Assembly: GCA_031841125.1 (NCBI GenBank)
Contig: CM063111.1
Location: 34,670,955 to 34,734,954, forward strand
Direction of reading: 5' to 3'
Length of the DNA: 64,000 nucleotides
Source: Acanthococcus lagerstroemiae
Taxonomy: Eukaryota > Arthropoda > Insecta > Hemiptera > Eriococcidae
Positions 36,765 to 48,256 of the stretch are shown here, piece after piece; the stretch's first letter is position 1, and each line of letters starts with the position of its first letter. Position numbers and translations under genes: made by a program. Under the pieces are notes generated by a model. The model did no database searches. It was not told where the DNA came from and saw only the letters and a program-made list of their open reading frames with translations.

Positions 36765-38329
36765 AATTATTCTTTACTCCCGCATCCAAAAATCAGTTTC
36801 TTCTAGCCATCTCACTTCATTAATTCTTCTCTTTCTTCAAGTTTTCTAATTTGCCTACCTCATTCAGTATCCTTACATTCATGCTCCCATTCTCAATTCT
36901 GATGATTTCTCACTTGGTAAGTCTCCGCCCGGTATCCGAATGGCAGATTTCTTACGTCTGGAATTCTTTTCGTGAACGAGTAATGATGTAGTTTCCTCTT
37001 GCTTTCATCAGAGTTGATCTCTCGGAGTGTTCCTTCTCCTATGTTCTTTTAATTCTTCTTGAGCCCCCTCACCATGCCAGGGTGTAGCACACATGGAGGG
37101 GTCTCGTACTACAAATGAAATTACGAATTGAAATATACGAATCTTACGAATTTTGTTCTTTTTCGATATCGATTTTTCATGCCCCTTCACACGTACGGAT
37201 CTATGGATTCGCATACAAAACCGGTGAAAATTTTCCTAATTTGGGTTCAGCAATTGTCATCCGGAGTTCGATGGAAGTTTCTAGCAACCTCTGTTTATTT
37301 AACAATAAAATGAGGAAAAAGGGAGGCGTCTTCTGTCTTTTCAATTACGTGTTTTTTTCTCGGAATGCTTTTCTATCAAAACGATTTTCGTTAACGGTAT
37401 ACTTCGAACTACGGCTAGTACGATGGAACTCGTTTTCTCATTCTCGTATACCCAGTAGGCCATCAGACCTAGCCACAGACTCTCGTGGAAAACAGCCAAA
37501 AAAACTCATCTCCCGGTATAACAATGTAACGACGATGTGTCTAGGTGCACGTATAAGAAAATTCTCTCGGTACATGAATGAAACTCGTTTGAATGAGATT
37601 ACCAAGTACGATGATCATTCAGATATCAATAATAACAACTTTACTACGTGGATACTTTTACCCGCCCGCCATCGAGGAATCTATTTAACGGGAAGTGCGC
37701 TTTAAAACATTCTACCGTAAAATTAAAATATAAAAGAAATTCACACGAATGTATATTACTGTAACTAGAATGAAGAGGAAAAAAACGAGAGGAACATGAA
37801 GAAAACGAATAAAGAGATATCGTGGCAGAATAATTTGATGAATACACAAAAACATATTACAGTAGGTATCGCGTTTTGTACAATCATACGCAAACAAATA
37901 TAGTACAAAGAAAAAGTACCTTCTAGGTATCTGTGTAATTTACCTTTACGATTATTTTTTCATTAAACCATGCAACTTTTTGTCGCTCGACGTCGCATTA
38001 ATAAAAAGAAAAGAAGACCGGATAAATAAACGTAGTAGTTTCCTGTATTTTTCAGTATTCGTATCCGAGAGAGTATGATAGGTATCGCGTGTATAAAAAA
38101 AATCGATCCAACGAAACGTATCGGCATGTTCAGGTTAATTTGAATTCAATTTCGGAAATGATTTTCGACGTGCGCTTTCATTTCGTCTGTACATCCCATT
38201 AATGGAACTAGGCAATTCGTCTTTAATATGAAACTCGACAGGCGATAGTTTCCACAGATGCGAGGAAATTAGGTGTATGTATAGCGCTATCATTTACATG
38301 AGTAACTTGTGACGGGTTAAGGGGGAAGT

Positions 38330-38597
38330 CAGGGGCGAAACTATAGGGGGGGGTTGAAACACCCCCTCCCAATAATTTGGTAGTCGGCAAATTTAGAAAC
38401 TGTTCATTTGAATTTTTCATTTTTTATGAATGCTGTTTGTTCGTTTTTTTTATTATTAAAAAATATTTCGATTAAAAAAATCGGCGAATTTATAATTTTT
38501 TTAAAATTTTGTCAGCGAATTTTTAGTTTAAAAAAAATATTTGTCGGAAAATTTTTCTTCTTCACCTCCCCAAACTGAAAGTCAATTTTCGTTTCTG
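38330..38597 (+). mobile_element. MITE family A, copy 3
   Basis: The left end caggggcgaaacta and the reverse complement of the right end, cagaaacgaaaatt, bound the same block order as copy 1 at 10,448, including an internal G-run and caccccctccc. Confidence 0.75.
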
Positions 38598-39275
38598 AAA
38601 ATGGAGTACCCTGGACTCTTCTCAGAGAATAGTCAGTCAAAAGTCGAAGGTAGGTTTCAAGCTGAGTATCGAACGTTATCTGAACGGTTGAAACAAAGCT
38701 GAAATATGGAAGACATTTCGAAAATCTGAAAGTCGGTAGCAAACGTTGAATTTCGAATTTCAATGACTATATTGTTTTTACTAGATACTCTGTTTGACCT
38801 AGAGCCTAAAATTTGAGAAAGCTGAACATTTTATTAAATTCTAAAAGTTGAAAGCAAAATACTTGTTTTCCAGTGTCACAAGCTGAGTCCGATAGCAAAT
38901 GTTCTATTGTTCAATTTGCGGGTTTTGGTCCTGGTGAATATAGGAGGGAAATTAAGTCTGAAACAAAAGTCAAAACTCCTTGTGTTTTTCCCATAAGAAC
39001 GAAAGGGAGCTTGTGGCACGGATTCCTCTTATCCGATTAACCTGAAACTTCATACTGTATTTATTTATTTTTTTTTTAATTTTTATTTTTTGATTCTATT
39101 GGAACCAACTTAGGAGACGAATCAGAGGAAATTCAGAAAAAAATATCACCAAGAGTAAATAACGACCTTCTTAACGTGTAAAGGAAGTTGTGTGTTCCTC
39201 TCAAGTATTTCTAACATCCTTCCAGCTTACCCTCCCAGATTAGGGTATGCTCATGTGAGCAAATATAAGTGCTTG
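38598..39275. repeat. Long dispersed repeat, copy 2
   Basis: It is collinear with 10,685-11,330 and likewise begins directly at the right end of a family A MITE. A homopolymer-rich segment near 39,060 is the main length difference. Confidence 0.75.
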
Positions 39276-40916
39276 GGGGATGAAAAATTGTAAACGAATA
39301 AAGTGGGATTTATTTTACGTATATTTTTGGGGTAGGTAAAAAAATTAGCACATAGCGGCCAGTTAGGTAAATCCGGCCTTGTTAGTGAATAAAAACACTA
39401 ACCCTTAATTTTTATACAAAATGTAAAATGATAATCCCCCACACCCATTTTTATTCCAAAGTCCGATCGACATGGGACAAGCTGGGGCCTTCAAAAGGCA
39501 AGTAGAGATGCTGAATTGAGGAATGCATTCACTCTCATTTTCCTCTTTTTTTTCTTTTTCGCAAAGAATGAAGATGAGCCCATTCTGAATGGGAAAATAA
39601 TGAAAGTTTTTTCCCTTAATTCGGTATCTCTGACGGCAAGGTCTCGTTTCCTTTTCGGTAAAAAAAATCCTCCGATTAAGCAAGACTAGAGATAAACTGG
39701 AAATTTTATGGAAAGATCACTAAAATAGGAGTTTTTGGGTCGTTGATTTCGAAAATTTCACCAGAAGATTCTTCTTTATACCCTGAATTGACTTTCAGAG
39801 TTCTCTATTCTTGGAAAATTGAGTAACGAATCAAAATACAAGCAGTTTTTCGCCTCGCTGAATTCGAAAGCTTCTATGAGCTTTCTTATTAAACTGCGAT
39901 TCGGGCCCCAAAATTCAAAATTGATTTTTAGGAAATCGAATAAAGTATTAGAATTCCCGATTTAGGCTTCAAAAGCCAAAACTGGTCTCTAAAAGTGATT
40001 GAAATTGACTTCCCGGTAACCGAATCAAATATCGAAATGAGGAAGGGGAGGAAAGGTCGCCTCATTTGGAAATGCCATCAACGCGATAAATTTTCGATAT
40101 TGACTCCCAGGTAGGCCCCGAACACCAAAATGAGAGTCGAAATTGAACGAACTTGGTTTAATCTTTCAACATATTCATAACCATCAAATTACAAAAATTC
40201 CAATTGGAGGGAAAATTTCAAAATTATCCAAGTATGAGTTAATATAAGGGGAACATTCAAGTCTTTAAAAATTAAAAACTATGAAATTAAACCAAAATTA
40301 GGAATTACAATAGTCGCTGTTTCAATAGATTACTTGGGTTTTCAACGTCAATTAATTTTTGTCAGTCTTTGGACTTCAAATGTTGGCTCGTAAAGATGCA
40401 AGCTTTAATGAGTTTTTTCTTCAACATTACACGCAAAAATTGCTATTTAACCTGAGAATTATGAAGTCCAATCAAAGGTCCAAGGGTCATTACTAAATTT
40501 GTTACAGCCCTCCTCCCCCCCCCCCCTCAAACAAGAAAATGGAAACAAAACAACTTTCACTTCGATAGTTCAATCGTTTTTTATAAAATCATATATGCTG
40601 CTTTTGAAAATTCGGCATTTGACGATTTAACCCTTTCTCAAGAGATTAGGATGTTTGTAATGATGAAAATGAATCAGCGATCTTTAGCATTTTCAAAAAC
40701 AGTCTGTTAATTTGAATTTAAGATCGTAAGGACTCTCCACTTCAATAGTCTACTCGATTTGTAAAAACTAATTAGTGCTTGTCCATTTCGATTTATGGGG
40801 TCTTTTAAGCTTGCATCAGATTCAAAATTTAGCGCTTGTTCGAATTCAACTACCCTTAAGGTCAGTAATTAATGTCGATAGTCTCAGTTTGGGATCCCAT
40901 TCTGAGTTCTGGAGTC

Positions 40917-41187
40917 CAGGGACGTGCCGAAGAGTTTTTATTGCGGAAGGGAGGGGGGGTAAAAATTGTGAAAGTCCCAACTGACTCAACTCAAAATTCC
41001 CAAGTATTAATGCAAAAGAAGAAAAACCTTTTGACTTGTTGGGTTATCCCAAGCTCTGAACTCAATTCCCAAATATCAAAGCAAAAAAATAAAAAAACAA
41101 CTTTTAACTTGTTAGATTTTTTCAACTCGCCTGATTGAAATGGTGAATTTTTTCGTTGCCCCCTGCACTCTTATCGGTACGTCCCTG
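40917..41187 (+). mobile_element. MITE family B, complete copy (271 bp)
   Basis: The left end cagggacgtgccga and the reverse complement of the right end, cagggacgtaccga, match at 13 of 14 positions. Inside are about two copies of the subrepeat also found at 11,980-12,310. It abuts the truncated family A MITE at 41,188. Confidence 0.8.
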
Positions 41188-41453
41188 CCTTCAATAATTT
41201 AGTAGTTGGCAAATTTTGAAACTATTCATTTGAATTTTTCATTTTCTAAGAACGTTTGTTCGTTTGTTTGTTTGTTTGTTTGTTTGTTTATTATTATTAT
41301 TTTTTTCAATTTAAAAATATTTTAATTAAAACATCGGCAAATTGAAAAAAAATTTGTCGACGAATTTTTAGTTTAAAAAAATATTTGTCGGCAAATTTTC
41401 TTCTCCCCCCCCCCCCCCGCCTCCCCCAAACGGAAAGTCAAGTTTCGTCTCTG
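41188..41453 (+). mobile_element. MITE family A, copy 4 (left end lost)
   Basis: It begins directly after the family B terminus, at the caataatttagtagttggc block, and ends agtttcgtctctg like the other copies. The first ~40 bp of family A are absent. A (TTTG)n run lies at about 41,258-41,290 and a long C run at about 41,405. Confidence 0.65.
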
Positions 41454-42115
41454 GGAGCAGTGGTTTATTGTTAAAAGTGAAAAGATAGCCGGACACGGGA
41501 CCATCACGAGCAAAACCATTATATCCAGTGTTGTTAATAAACATTTTTTCCCTATGCTAGATTGAAGTAAAATCTGTGCTAGATTATGCTAGAAAGCCAA
41601 AAAAAAATTCTAAATTCATTATGCCAAAATTTTTCTTTAATCTTTGCTAGTCTAAGTTGCAATCAAACTGTTTTCAAGGACCGCACGGGTTTTTTCTGCG
41701 GATTTTGTAGGCGAAAAATTGTGCTAAGTATGCTAAAATATGAAAGGATTATACCAAAAAATTATGCTAAATTTTTCTTTTGGCTACCATACCATGCCCA
41801 TAAGCTTTGTAGTCCAAGAAAAAGACCCAGCTACAGTGGTTTCTGCTATCCTTGAGGTTCATTTTCTCATCACTCTAAAATAAATACAGACTATCGTTGA
41901 AAAAATGTAGGCATTGAATTTTTTTTAAATCGAAAAGGACCTTAGTTTCGTATATTTTGCACGCTCTTTAAGTTGATTTTTAATAGAATTCGTCAATTCG
42001 TACATGTTATTCCTCAAACTGTATCTATATCCGCTAGCTCCGAAAAGAAGAAGACCTTAACAATGACTTTTACGTCTTTTTTCCTAGGCATTTCGTGTAA
42101 TACTGATTGATGATC

Positions 42116-42228
42116 GATGATAGTGGGGCGTATGGCGAACTGCAGGCATGCCAAATTGGCCTCGGGACACCACACCACCTATCCCGGAAATGCCCCGAAT
42201 AGGCCTGTGTCATGATAGGGGGGGGGGG
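42116..42228. repeat. Dispersed repeat fragment, copy 1
   Basis: gtatggcgaactgcaggcat ... caccacaccacctatcccgg resembles 55,306-55,390 (gtatggcgacgcacgcatgc ... caccccc..accccgg). The source family is unknown. Confidence 0.5.
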
Positions 42229-42615
42229 GACTGATTGATGATATTGATGAATGGTGAACAGAGTCATTGAGCCCGTCGGTTAGGTCATTCGGGTCCAGAA
42301 CTGTAGGATAAGGTAGTATTGTATTCCTTAAATGAATTCGATAACGTGATGATAAGAATCACTTTCCTTCCCTCACGTTGCGTATACGACTTCTAATCAT
42401 TGATTTTGATGTACCACTCAGTCCTTTCCACAGTCACTCACAATGTCTGTCACGCTCGCCTTTTGGAAGTCATCTTTGTTCTCTCAACCGACCACGTTTC
42501 TTCTTCTCTTCCGCCCCCTCTGGCGAAGAGATTGGCAGGGCTGATAACCGCGTGGATACGAAGGCCTCAACATTGTAGATATAATTTCAGTGTCCGAATA
42601 CTGCAACTGTTGCAG

Positions 42616-42946
42616 GGTAACATGAAACAGCACATGTTAACGCACAAGATACGCGACATGCCATCGCACCTGTTCGAGAAGTCGCCGGGCAGCGTGAGCG
42701 TGCCGTCCTCGTTGGTGGACGAGACCAGCAACACCAGCACCGAGAGCAAGGATGCCGCCGCATTACCAATATCTGCTGCCAGTCTGCGTTGCGTGCCCAT
42801 CGAAAGTCTGACGCCGACGCTGCACAAAGCGGCGCCATCGTCGCTAAGCTCCTTACCGACGCCCATTACCGAGCCGGTAGCCGTGCCTCCTCAAAAACGA
42901 TCTCCGGATAGCGATTCCACCTTGCCAGTTCCTAAAAGACAACCCA
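42616..42946 (+). CDS. sal: Spalt exon: rest of finger 8 and Ser/Pro-rich linker
   Basis: It begins after aactgttgcag with [16 protein letters not shown], which completes the finger begun at 33,782-33,915 and matches the invariant Spalt sequence after the third finger group. The remainder is a Ser/Thr/Pro-rich linker ([31 protein letters not shown]) ending PVPKRQP. The donor is ccca/gtgagt, leaving one base of a split codon. The frame upstream is also open but lies beyond a good acceptor and does not resemble Spalt. The basic [15 protein letters not shown] stretch might act as a nuclear localisation signal, which is inference. Confidence 0.95.
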
Positions 42947-43040
42947 GTGAGTAGACAACGTTTGGACCTACCAACGCCATTTTGTTGTTTTTTTTTTCGT
43001 TTTGTCACCTTTTCGAAACTGAGATGTAACTTTGTTTCAG
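42947..43040 (+). other. sal: Short spalt intron (94 bp)
   Basis: GT at 42,947 to AG at 43,040 with a pyrimidine-rich 3' half. It is the only short intron of the gene here. The acceptor is followed at once by a second CAG, giving a tandem acceptor (see findings). Confidence 0.85.
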
Positions 43041-43189
43041 CAGGCTTGCCTAAGCATTTGTGTCACGTGTGCAATAAAAATTTCTCCTCGTCTTCGGCGC
43101 TGCAGATTCACATGCGTACCCATACCGGAGATAAACCATTTCGATGTACAATCTGTCTGAAAGCTTTCACTACCAAAGGAAACCTCAAG
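43041..43189 (+). CDS. sal: Spalt exon: finger 9 and most of finger 10
   Basis: It encodes [19 protein letters not shown], a finger ending IHMRTH, the linker TGDKPFRC and the last finger to FTTKGNLK. The exon leaves in phase 0 at ctcaag/gtgagt. [14 protein letters not shown] and HTGDKPFRC are hallmarks of the C-terminal Sall finger pair. The start may be 43,041 or 43,044 because the acceptor is tttcagcag; both keep the frame and give QPTGLPK or QPSLPK. I chose the upstream acceptor because it retains the family-typical Gly before LPKH. Confidence 0.95.
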
Positions 43190-44003
43190 GTGAGTGTGTT
43201 TTTTTTCTCGATAACTGGTGATGGGTTGGACCTCGGAGTAATTAGACCGGTGGAATATGATGGCGAAAGAGTGAAATTGCCGAAAATTGCTGCAGTGAAA
43301 TGTTGAACTGTAGACTCGGTGCTCGATGAACTGTTGATTGTTGCGGTCCAAAGTCGAGTTGGAATAATTTGATCCCGGTTCAGTCGTAGGTGATGGAGGA
43401 CGAAGGAAGGTCTTTCGACTGCGTGTCGTTGATTCTATCTTGAAGACCGGTGTGAAAAGGTCGTTTGTTTGGGACATTTTGACATGGATATCGTAAATGT
43501 GGTATCTTGGAACAGCTGGGTAACTTAGAACGCACTAAGAGGTTTGCATAATATTATAAATTTTGACCGTTCACTGCTCATATACTCATAAGTGAGAGGA
43601 GACGTTGGGATTAGCTTGAGTGGGCACATAAGGGGGCTCGTACGCATGTCTGCTAATGCGTTCCAGGTTACCCAGATGTTTCAAGATACCCCACTTGACG
43701 GTGTATCTATTGGTTAACCAAAATCTGTGCCTGCGTCACGTTTTGACCAACGCCTCAGATGTCATGATGATGACGTCATCATGGTACTTGTTCCATCATC
43801 CGCTTTTGCTTCATATGCTGCAGTATTCAGGGTTGCCAATTTAGCCTTTTTTGCGGCGATTTTTAGCTGATTTTGAAAATTTTGTCCGATTTAAAAAAAA
43901 ATTTAACCGATTTATAAAATGCAGCCTAAAATCGGCTAGTTCGAGAAAATTTAACCGATCGGTGATTTTTTTCTGCAAGATTAGACTGTAAAAGAGTAAA
44001 TCA

Positions 44004-44072
44004 GTGACATGTCACAAGAAAAGGGCCTTAGTGTCCACTTACCACTAGGATCCTTTTCTTGTGACGCGTCAC
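44004..44072. repeat. Short hairpin repeat, copy 1
   Basis: gtgacatgtcacaagaaaag pairs with the right arm cttttcttgtgacgcgtcac, joined by a short loop with ccttagtg / cactagg. A related longer hairpin lies at 45,442. Confidence 0.7.
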
Positions 44073-44562
44073 ATTCAGTGGAAAACAAGAAGTGTTGAAG
44101 CCTGAAGCAGTGAAGCCTGAGTATGGTTCTGGTGTTGACAATCAGGGGTAGAAAGTGGATCACGATGCGCTTAAATTGTGGCTTCAGATTAACAGTTTCT
44201 CAGAATATTTCATCAACTTAGCTTTGGCTTTTTATTCTCTTCATTAGCGTTTAAGCGCTTCGCTATCTTTTTTTTTTCCCCTCAATGAGTTGGCAATTTT
44301 ATTTGACATTATAGTCAATTCAATATGAAGTCGACCGTAGAATTCAAAAATCACGTTATTTTATTCTAAGTGAAGTTCTACTGTTCTACAATATTTCCAA
44401 ATTGAAATTCAGCTAACCTATCGGTTCATTCTTGACAAAGGTGTAGATATCATTTTATTCATTATTTGATTATTTTCCGCGTCGAAATCGAAAACTCAAA
44501 ATTCAAAATCTCAAGATGGCTAATGAGCTTTGAGCAATGGGAAATCCGAATCACCGATAAGT

Positions 44563-44816
44563 GGACGCTGTTAAGCGTAACAGAATCAACCGACATTTGT
44601 TGATAAAATGAGTTATTAGTATCGTTGGAAAGAGCGTAAAAAGTAGAATTTTTCAAAATTGGGCCCCCGATTCAAAAATGTGTACTCACGTTGAAAAAAG
44701 CTTAGATATCAGTAAACGCTATGCCATATAGTTTCTACATGGTTCTTGAACTTCGAATCACGTGTGCTCAAAAAACAGATTTTGTTGGTTGGTTATGTTA
44801 CACTTAACAGCGTCTT
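44563..44816 (+). mobile_element. MITE family C, copy 3
   Basis: Ends are ggacgctgttaag and cttaacagcgtc; the interior matches the copy at 36,516 closely (tcgttggaaagagcgtaaa, gtgtactcacgttgaaaaaa). Confidence 0.8.
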
Positions 44817-45441
44817 AAGTGATAATAATAGAAAATTTTTAAAGAGCCAATCAGTGACTCAGCTCTTCCTTTATGACTTGCTTTGCGCTGAATAGAGAAG
44901 GCAACGACTGGCTTCTGAAGCGCGCTTAAAAGAGGCTCAAGAATGAGCTTAAGCTTCGACTTGAGCGATTATATCGGCTTAAACTTTCCATCCCTAATGA
45001 CAGCGTAGTAGTGGGAACATTTGATAATTTTTCTTATCGATTATAATCGATTAAAGATCGCATCTTATCGATTATAATCGATAATTTTCTGGGATAAACT
45101 TGATGTTTTTTCACTTTTTTTCATTTCTTGGTATCTTGATGCTGAATTTATTGAGGTAGGTTACTACCAACCATTTACTAAAGTGGTGTGATCATTTTTG
45201 TAAAATAAAATCATCACCTCGATGAAAAGAGCAAAAAAAAAAAGAAGGAAATAGTGATGGGTGGTGGGAATATTCCCGAGGAAAAAACTGGGAAGGAAAA
45301 AAGTTTTGGGTGGGAACTTATTTTCAGGGAAGATTGGGAGTTTATTGTAGACCAGCTTACAGGCATCAGTCGTATATTCAGTATCACTGTAACAGTGGCA
45401 ATGATCAACGAATCATAAACTGTCTTAGATTTTGTCAGTTA

Positions 45442-45563
45442 TGACCTGTCACAAGAAGAAGGCCCTTAGTGGCATCGGAATGTGCTAAAGAAAGGGCCCT
45501 TAGTGTAATGTTACTGAAGGCCTTTTTCTTAGAACAGTTAGATGCCGCTCTTGTGACAAGTCA
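45442..45563. repeat. Hairpin repeat, copy 2
   Basis: tgacctgtcacaagaagaag opens the hairpin and ctcttgtgacaagtca closes it. Inside, cccttagtg occurs twice. It is related to the hairpin at 44,004. Confidence 0.65.
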
Positions 45564-45856
45564 CAATTATCATATTCGTATTACGGAGCGTCTGAAAATC
45601 TGAAATGAGTTGTGATTCGGCTTGTGATGAGTTGATTATTTTGATTTTTGAAATTTAGCCGTGTCAAGTTATTAATAGTTCAATTATAATTGATTCCTTC
45701 TTCGTTTAGCTACCTTCGTTTTTTTAGTCACCTTCATTTCAATCTCATTTAGTCATTTTGCAATCGAAATATGGGTGGAAGACTAGACGATATCTGGTCG
45801 TTATAGGTCTTCGAGGGAGCCTCTTTCCTATACACGTGTAGGAAGCAATGAAAAAT

Positions 45857-46100
45857 GGAGGCTGTTAAACAAAAAACTCCCAAGCGACAAAATCTGTTTT
45901 TTGAGAAAACGTAACGTTAAAAGCCAATGAATAATGCCGGTTTACGGACATAGCTTTTACTAATAAGCTCTTTTCAACGTGGATACGCATTTTTGTATCG
46001 GGGCCCAATTTAAAAAAATCTACTTTTTATGCTCTTTCCAACGGTTATAACTCATTTTGTGAACAAATGTTCCTTTCAAGCTTTTTGTTTAACGGCGTCC
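45857..46100 (-). mobile_element. MITE family C, copy 4 (inverted)
   Basis: The reverse complement matches the other family C copies, for example ctttccaacggttataactc here against gagttattagtatcgttgg elsewhere. The right end cggcgtcc is intact, the left more diverged. Confidence 0.75.
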
Positions 46101-47277
46101 AATTAATGAATTTACGATAATTCCCGATGTTCCCTATTTTCCCACCCAAAATTTCCAGGGAGGGAATCTATTTGGGTATAAAAATTAATTCCCAGTTTTT
46201 GCCGATCCTTATTTGTTACAAAATTTCTTTTTTAAAAAAAAAGGTAATTATTGATTATAATCGATAAGTTTCCCATCCCTATGACAGCGAATAAAAGTGA
46301 AACCTACGCATAATACATACAGAAATAATTATGCCCATAAAACTAGACAAGATTCTTGCACATTATAGGTATGCTACTCCTTTTTTTCCCCCTTCATCTT
46401 ATATTTTCTGAAGACCATTTTCGCAGTATTTCTCATTCAGCCGATTTAGCCAATTTTAGCCTTTTTCATTCAGCAGATTTTTTGCCGATTTTTATAGACA
46501 GCCGATTTTAGCCGATTTTTTCATTGAAACTTGCTGGGAAAAAATGCAGAAATGGCAACCCTGTTCGCTGTCGCCCCTCAGCAGCCAGCTTTGCTAGTCA
46601 TGTAGCCAGCCTTGTCTTCTATATTTCTTCTTTCTTACTATGTATACTATACAGCTGCCTTATCTTCTCACCGGTAGTGGAAAAAATCTCTGAGATCAGA
46701 AGATAGACAGCCAGATGGACAGATGATAGCTGGCGTGGATCCACGGGGAGACAACGGAGACATCCCCTTCCCAAGGGAAAAATTGTGGGGAAGGAGGAAA
46801 AATATGTGGGAGAGGGGAGAAATCTGTGTGCGAGGCGGAAATCTGTAGGAGGAATCTTGGGGGGAGGGGGCAGTAAAAAAATTTCCTCCCCAAAATGGTC
46901 GACTGGATCCACGCCTGATGATGGATGACAATTAGATGGACAAGCGAGGTTCATTAGGGTCAACATATATGAAGTGGTTTTACGATCCAGCAACCACGTA
47001 GCCCCCTCCCCTCACGAGTCAGTTCTGAAAAAAGGCAAAAGTATGCAACGAAAAGTGCAGGTGCAACTTTGAATGGTTTCCATCATTCGCTCTCGCCCTT
47101 CCTATCGAGAATCTTGCATCCGTCGCTAACGAAATGCAATGCTGGTAATTTGATGTACGACGATCGAATCTTTGTAAACAGAAATAGATATTCCGCACCG
47201 GGTTTCCTGATAGGTTGATGTTTAAACGTGTCGAATCCGGCCGGCTTCCCAATTTTAATGTAATTTTAACATTGCAG

Positions 47278-47457
47278 GTGCATATGGGTACTCATATGTG
47301 GACCAACGGAGCTTCGAGAAGAGGACGTCGAATGTCGTTAGAGCTGCCCTCGTTGCCGATCAGCAGTAAGGATTCGCATCCTGATTTGTTTCACCGGCGA
47401 CCAGACTTATTCTACCCGTACCTGCCAACGCCTTTCCTTAATGGAGTCCATCAGAAG
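47278..47457 (+). CDS. sal: Spalt exon: end of finger 10 and conserved C-terminal motif
   Basis: It starts VHMGTHMW after the acceptor cattgcag, completing the last finger, and continues with SRRGRRMSLELP, a conserved basic/Ser motif directly after the final Sall finger pair. The rest (PDLFHRRPDLFYPYLPTPF, LNGVHQK) is an insect-type Spalt C-terminal segment. The exon is exactly 60 codons, phase 0 to phase 0, and ends cagaag/gtataa. Confidence 0.93.
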
Positions 47458-48039
47458 GTATAAATTCTCGCCAGTGTTGTATACACCGGTAAATTATCAA
47501 GCTTCATCCGCAAACGTGTAAGTTGAGGGTGACGACTGCTCCTCCATCATTCTCCAATGTGTTGGAACTCGAAGGGGGAAACGAAAATATTAGCTCTTTC
47601 ACATCCTCGGCATTCGTGCCAATAATAGAGTTTGCGAAGAAAAAACATTCCTGGGCTTTTCCCTGTAATCCGAGAGAATATACGCATGACCAGGACAGGT
47701 GAGGGATACGAAAGGGTGTGACATCTCGCCGTTCAGTAAATTCCTGCTATTGACCCGGACATTTTTTCTCGCAACCCAAAAACTATGCAGTTGTTGACCA
47801 TTTTTTCTTTCGTTTTTGGCTCCTTCTTCTTCAATCATCTCAACCCTTGAAACCGGGAAAGCTCGACTGATGAACAGTTGAATCATGGTCGTGAGTTCTT
47901 CATCCACAAGTTCTGTTTTCTACTGATGGAACGTTTTCTCGCTATCTTTCCCTCTAGGGTCAGTAGTTTCAAAAACCCGTATCTTACGCCCAGTAAAATA
48001 TGATCGAGATAGCATGTTTTGTTCTCAGAGGCTAAACTT

Positions 48040-48256
48040 CTCTTTTCTAATTTACTCTCAACCCGAACCCTGGAATCCGCCCTTTCGAACATTACCTCAG
48101 AGATATCGGGGAGGCTGTTAGGGCTGTCTCAGCCCTCTTCTCATCTTGTCGAAAAACTGGCCTAGGTCGAAATGTAGCGAGTTGCTACGTGGGCTCGAAC
48201 CCGGGATCTTCGGATTCCGAGACCAGCGCGTTATCCACTCGGCCAACCAGACCCCT
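48040..48256 (-). mobile_element. tRNA-derived SINE, family 2, second copy
   Basis: Read on the minus strand it starts ggggtctggttggccgagtg, has box B ggttcgagccc and the tail ctaggccagtttttcgacaa ... ggattccagggttcgggttg. It is collinear with 7022-7244. No clear target duplication was found, so the tail end is approximate. Confidence 0.8.

Larger units (their letters stand above)
33916..42615 (+). other. sal: Spalt intron (about 8.7 kb), phase 0, inside finger 8
   Basis: It runs from GT at 33,916 to gttgcag at 42,615. No other gene is visible. It holds palindromic MITEs at 35,350 and 36,143, family C at 36,516, family A at 38,330 and 41,188, family B at 40,917 and the long repeat at 38,598. 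The stretch 36,850-38,320 is fairly repeat-free and unassigned. The stretch 39,280-40,900 is AT-rich with loosely repetitive phrases (for example caaaattgatttttaggaaa) but nothing nameable. Confidence 0.85.
43828..46563. mobile_element. Large inverted-repeat element with nested MITEs
   Basis: It begins cagggttgccaatttagcc and ends aaatggcaaccctg, whose reverse complement is cagggttgccattt. Both ends continue with repeated gccgatttt / cgatttta phrases. Within the 2.7 kb are two hairpins (44,004 and 45,442), two family C MITEs (44,563 and, inverted, 45,857) and a further pair of inverted segments with cttatcgattataatcgat (about 45,035-45,090 and 46,250-46,272). I saw no transposase. No target duplication is obvious. 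Confidence 0.65.
43190..47277 (+). other. sal: Spalt intron (about 4.1 kb), phase 0, inside finger 10
   Basis: It runs from GT at 43,190 to cattgcag at 47,277. Two thirds of it is the inverted-repeat element at 43,828-46,563. The flanks 43,190-43,827 and 46,564-47,277 show no named feature. Confidence 0.85.

Noticed and set aside
37115..37705. Open frame of 196 codons in a spalt intron
   Set aside because: No recognisable domain and no supporting splice signals; treated as chance, though it is the longest unexplained frame.
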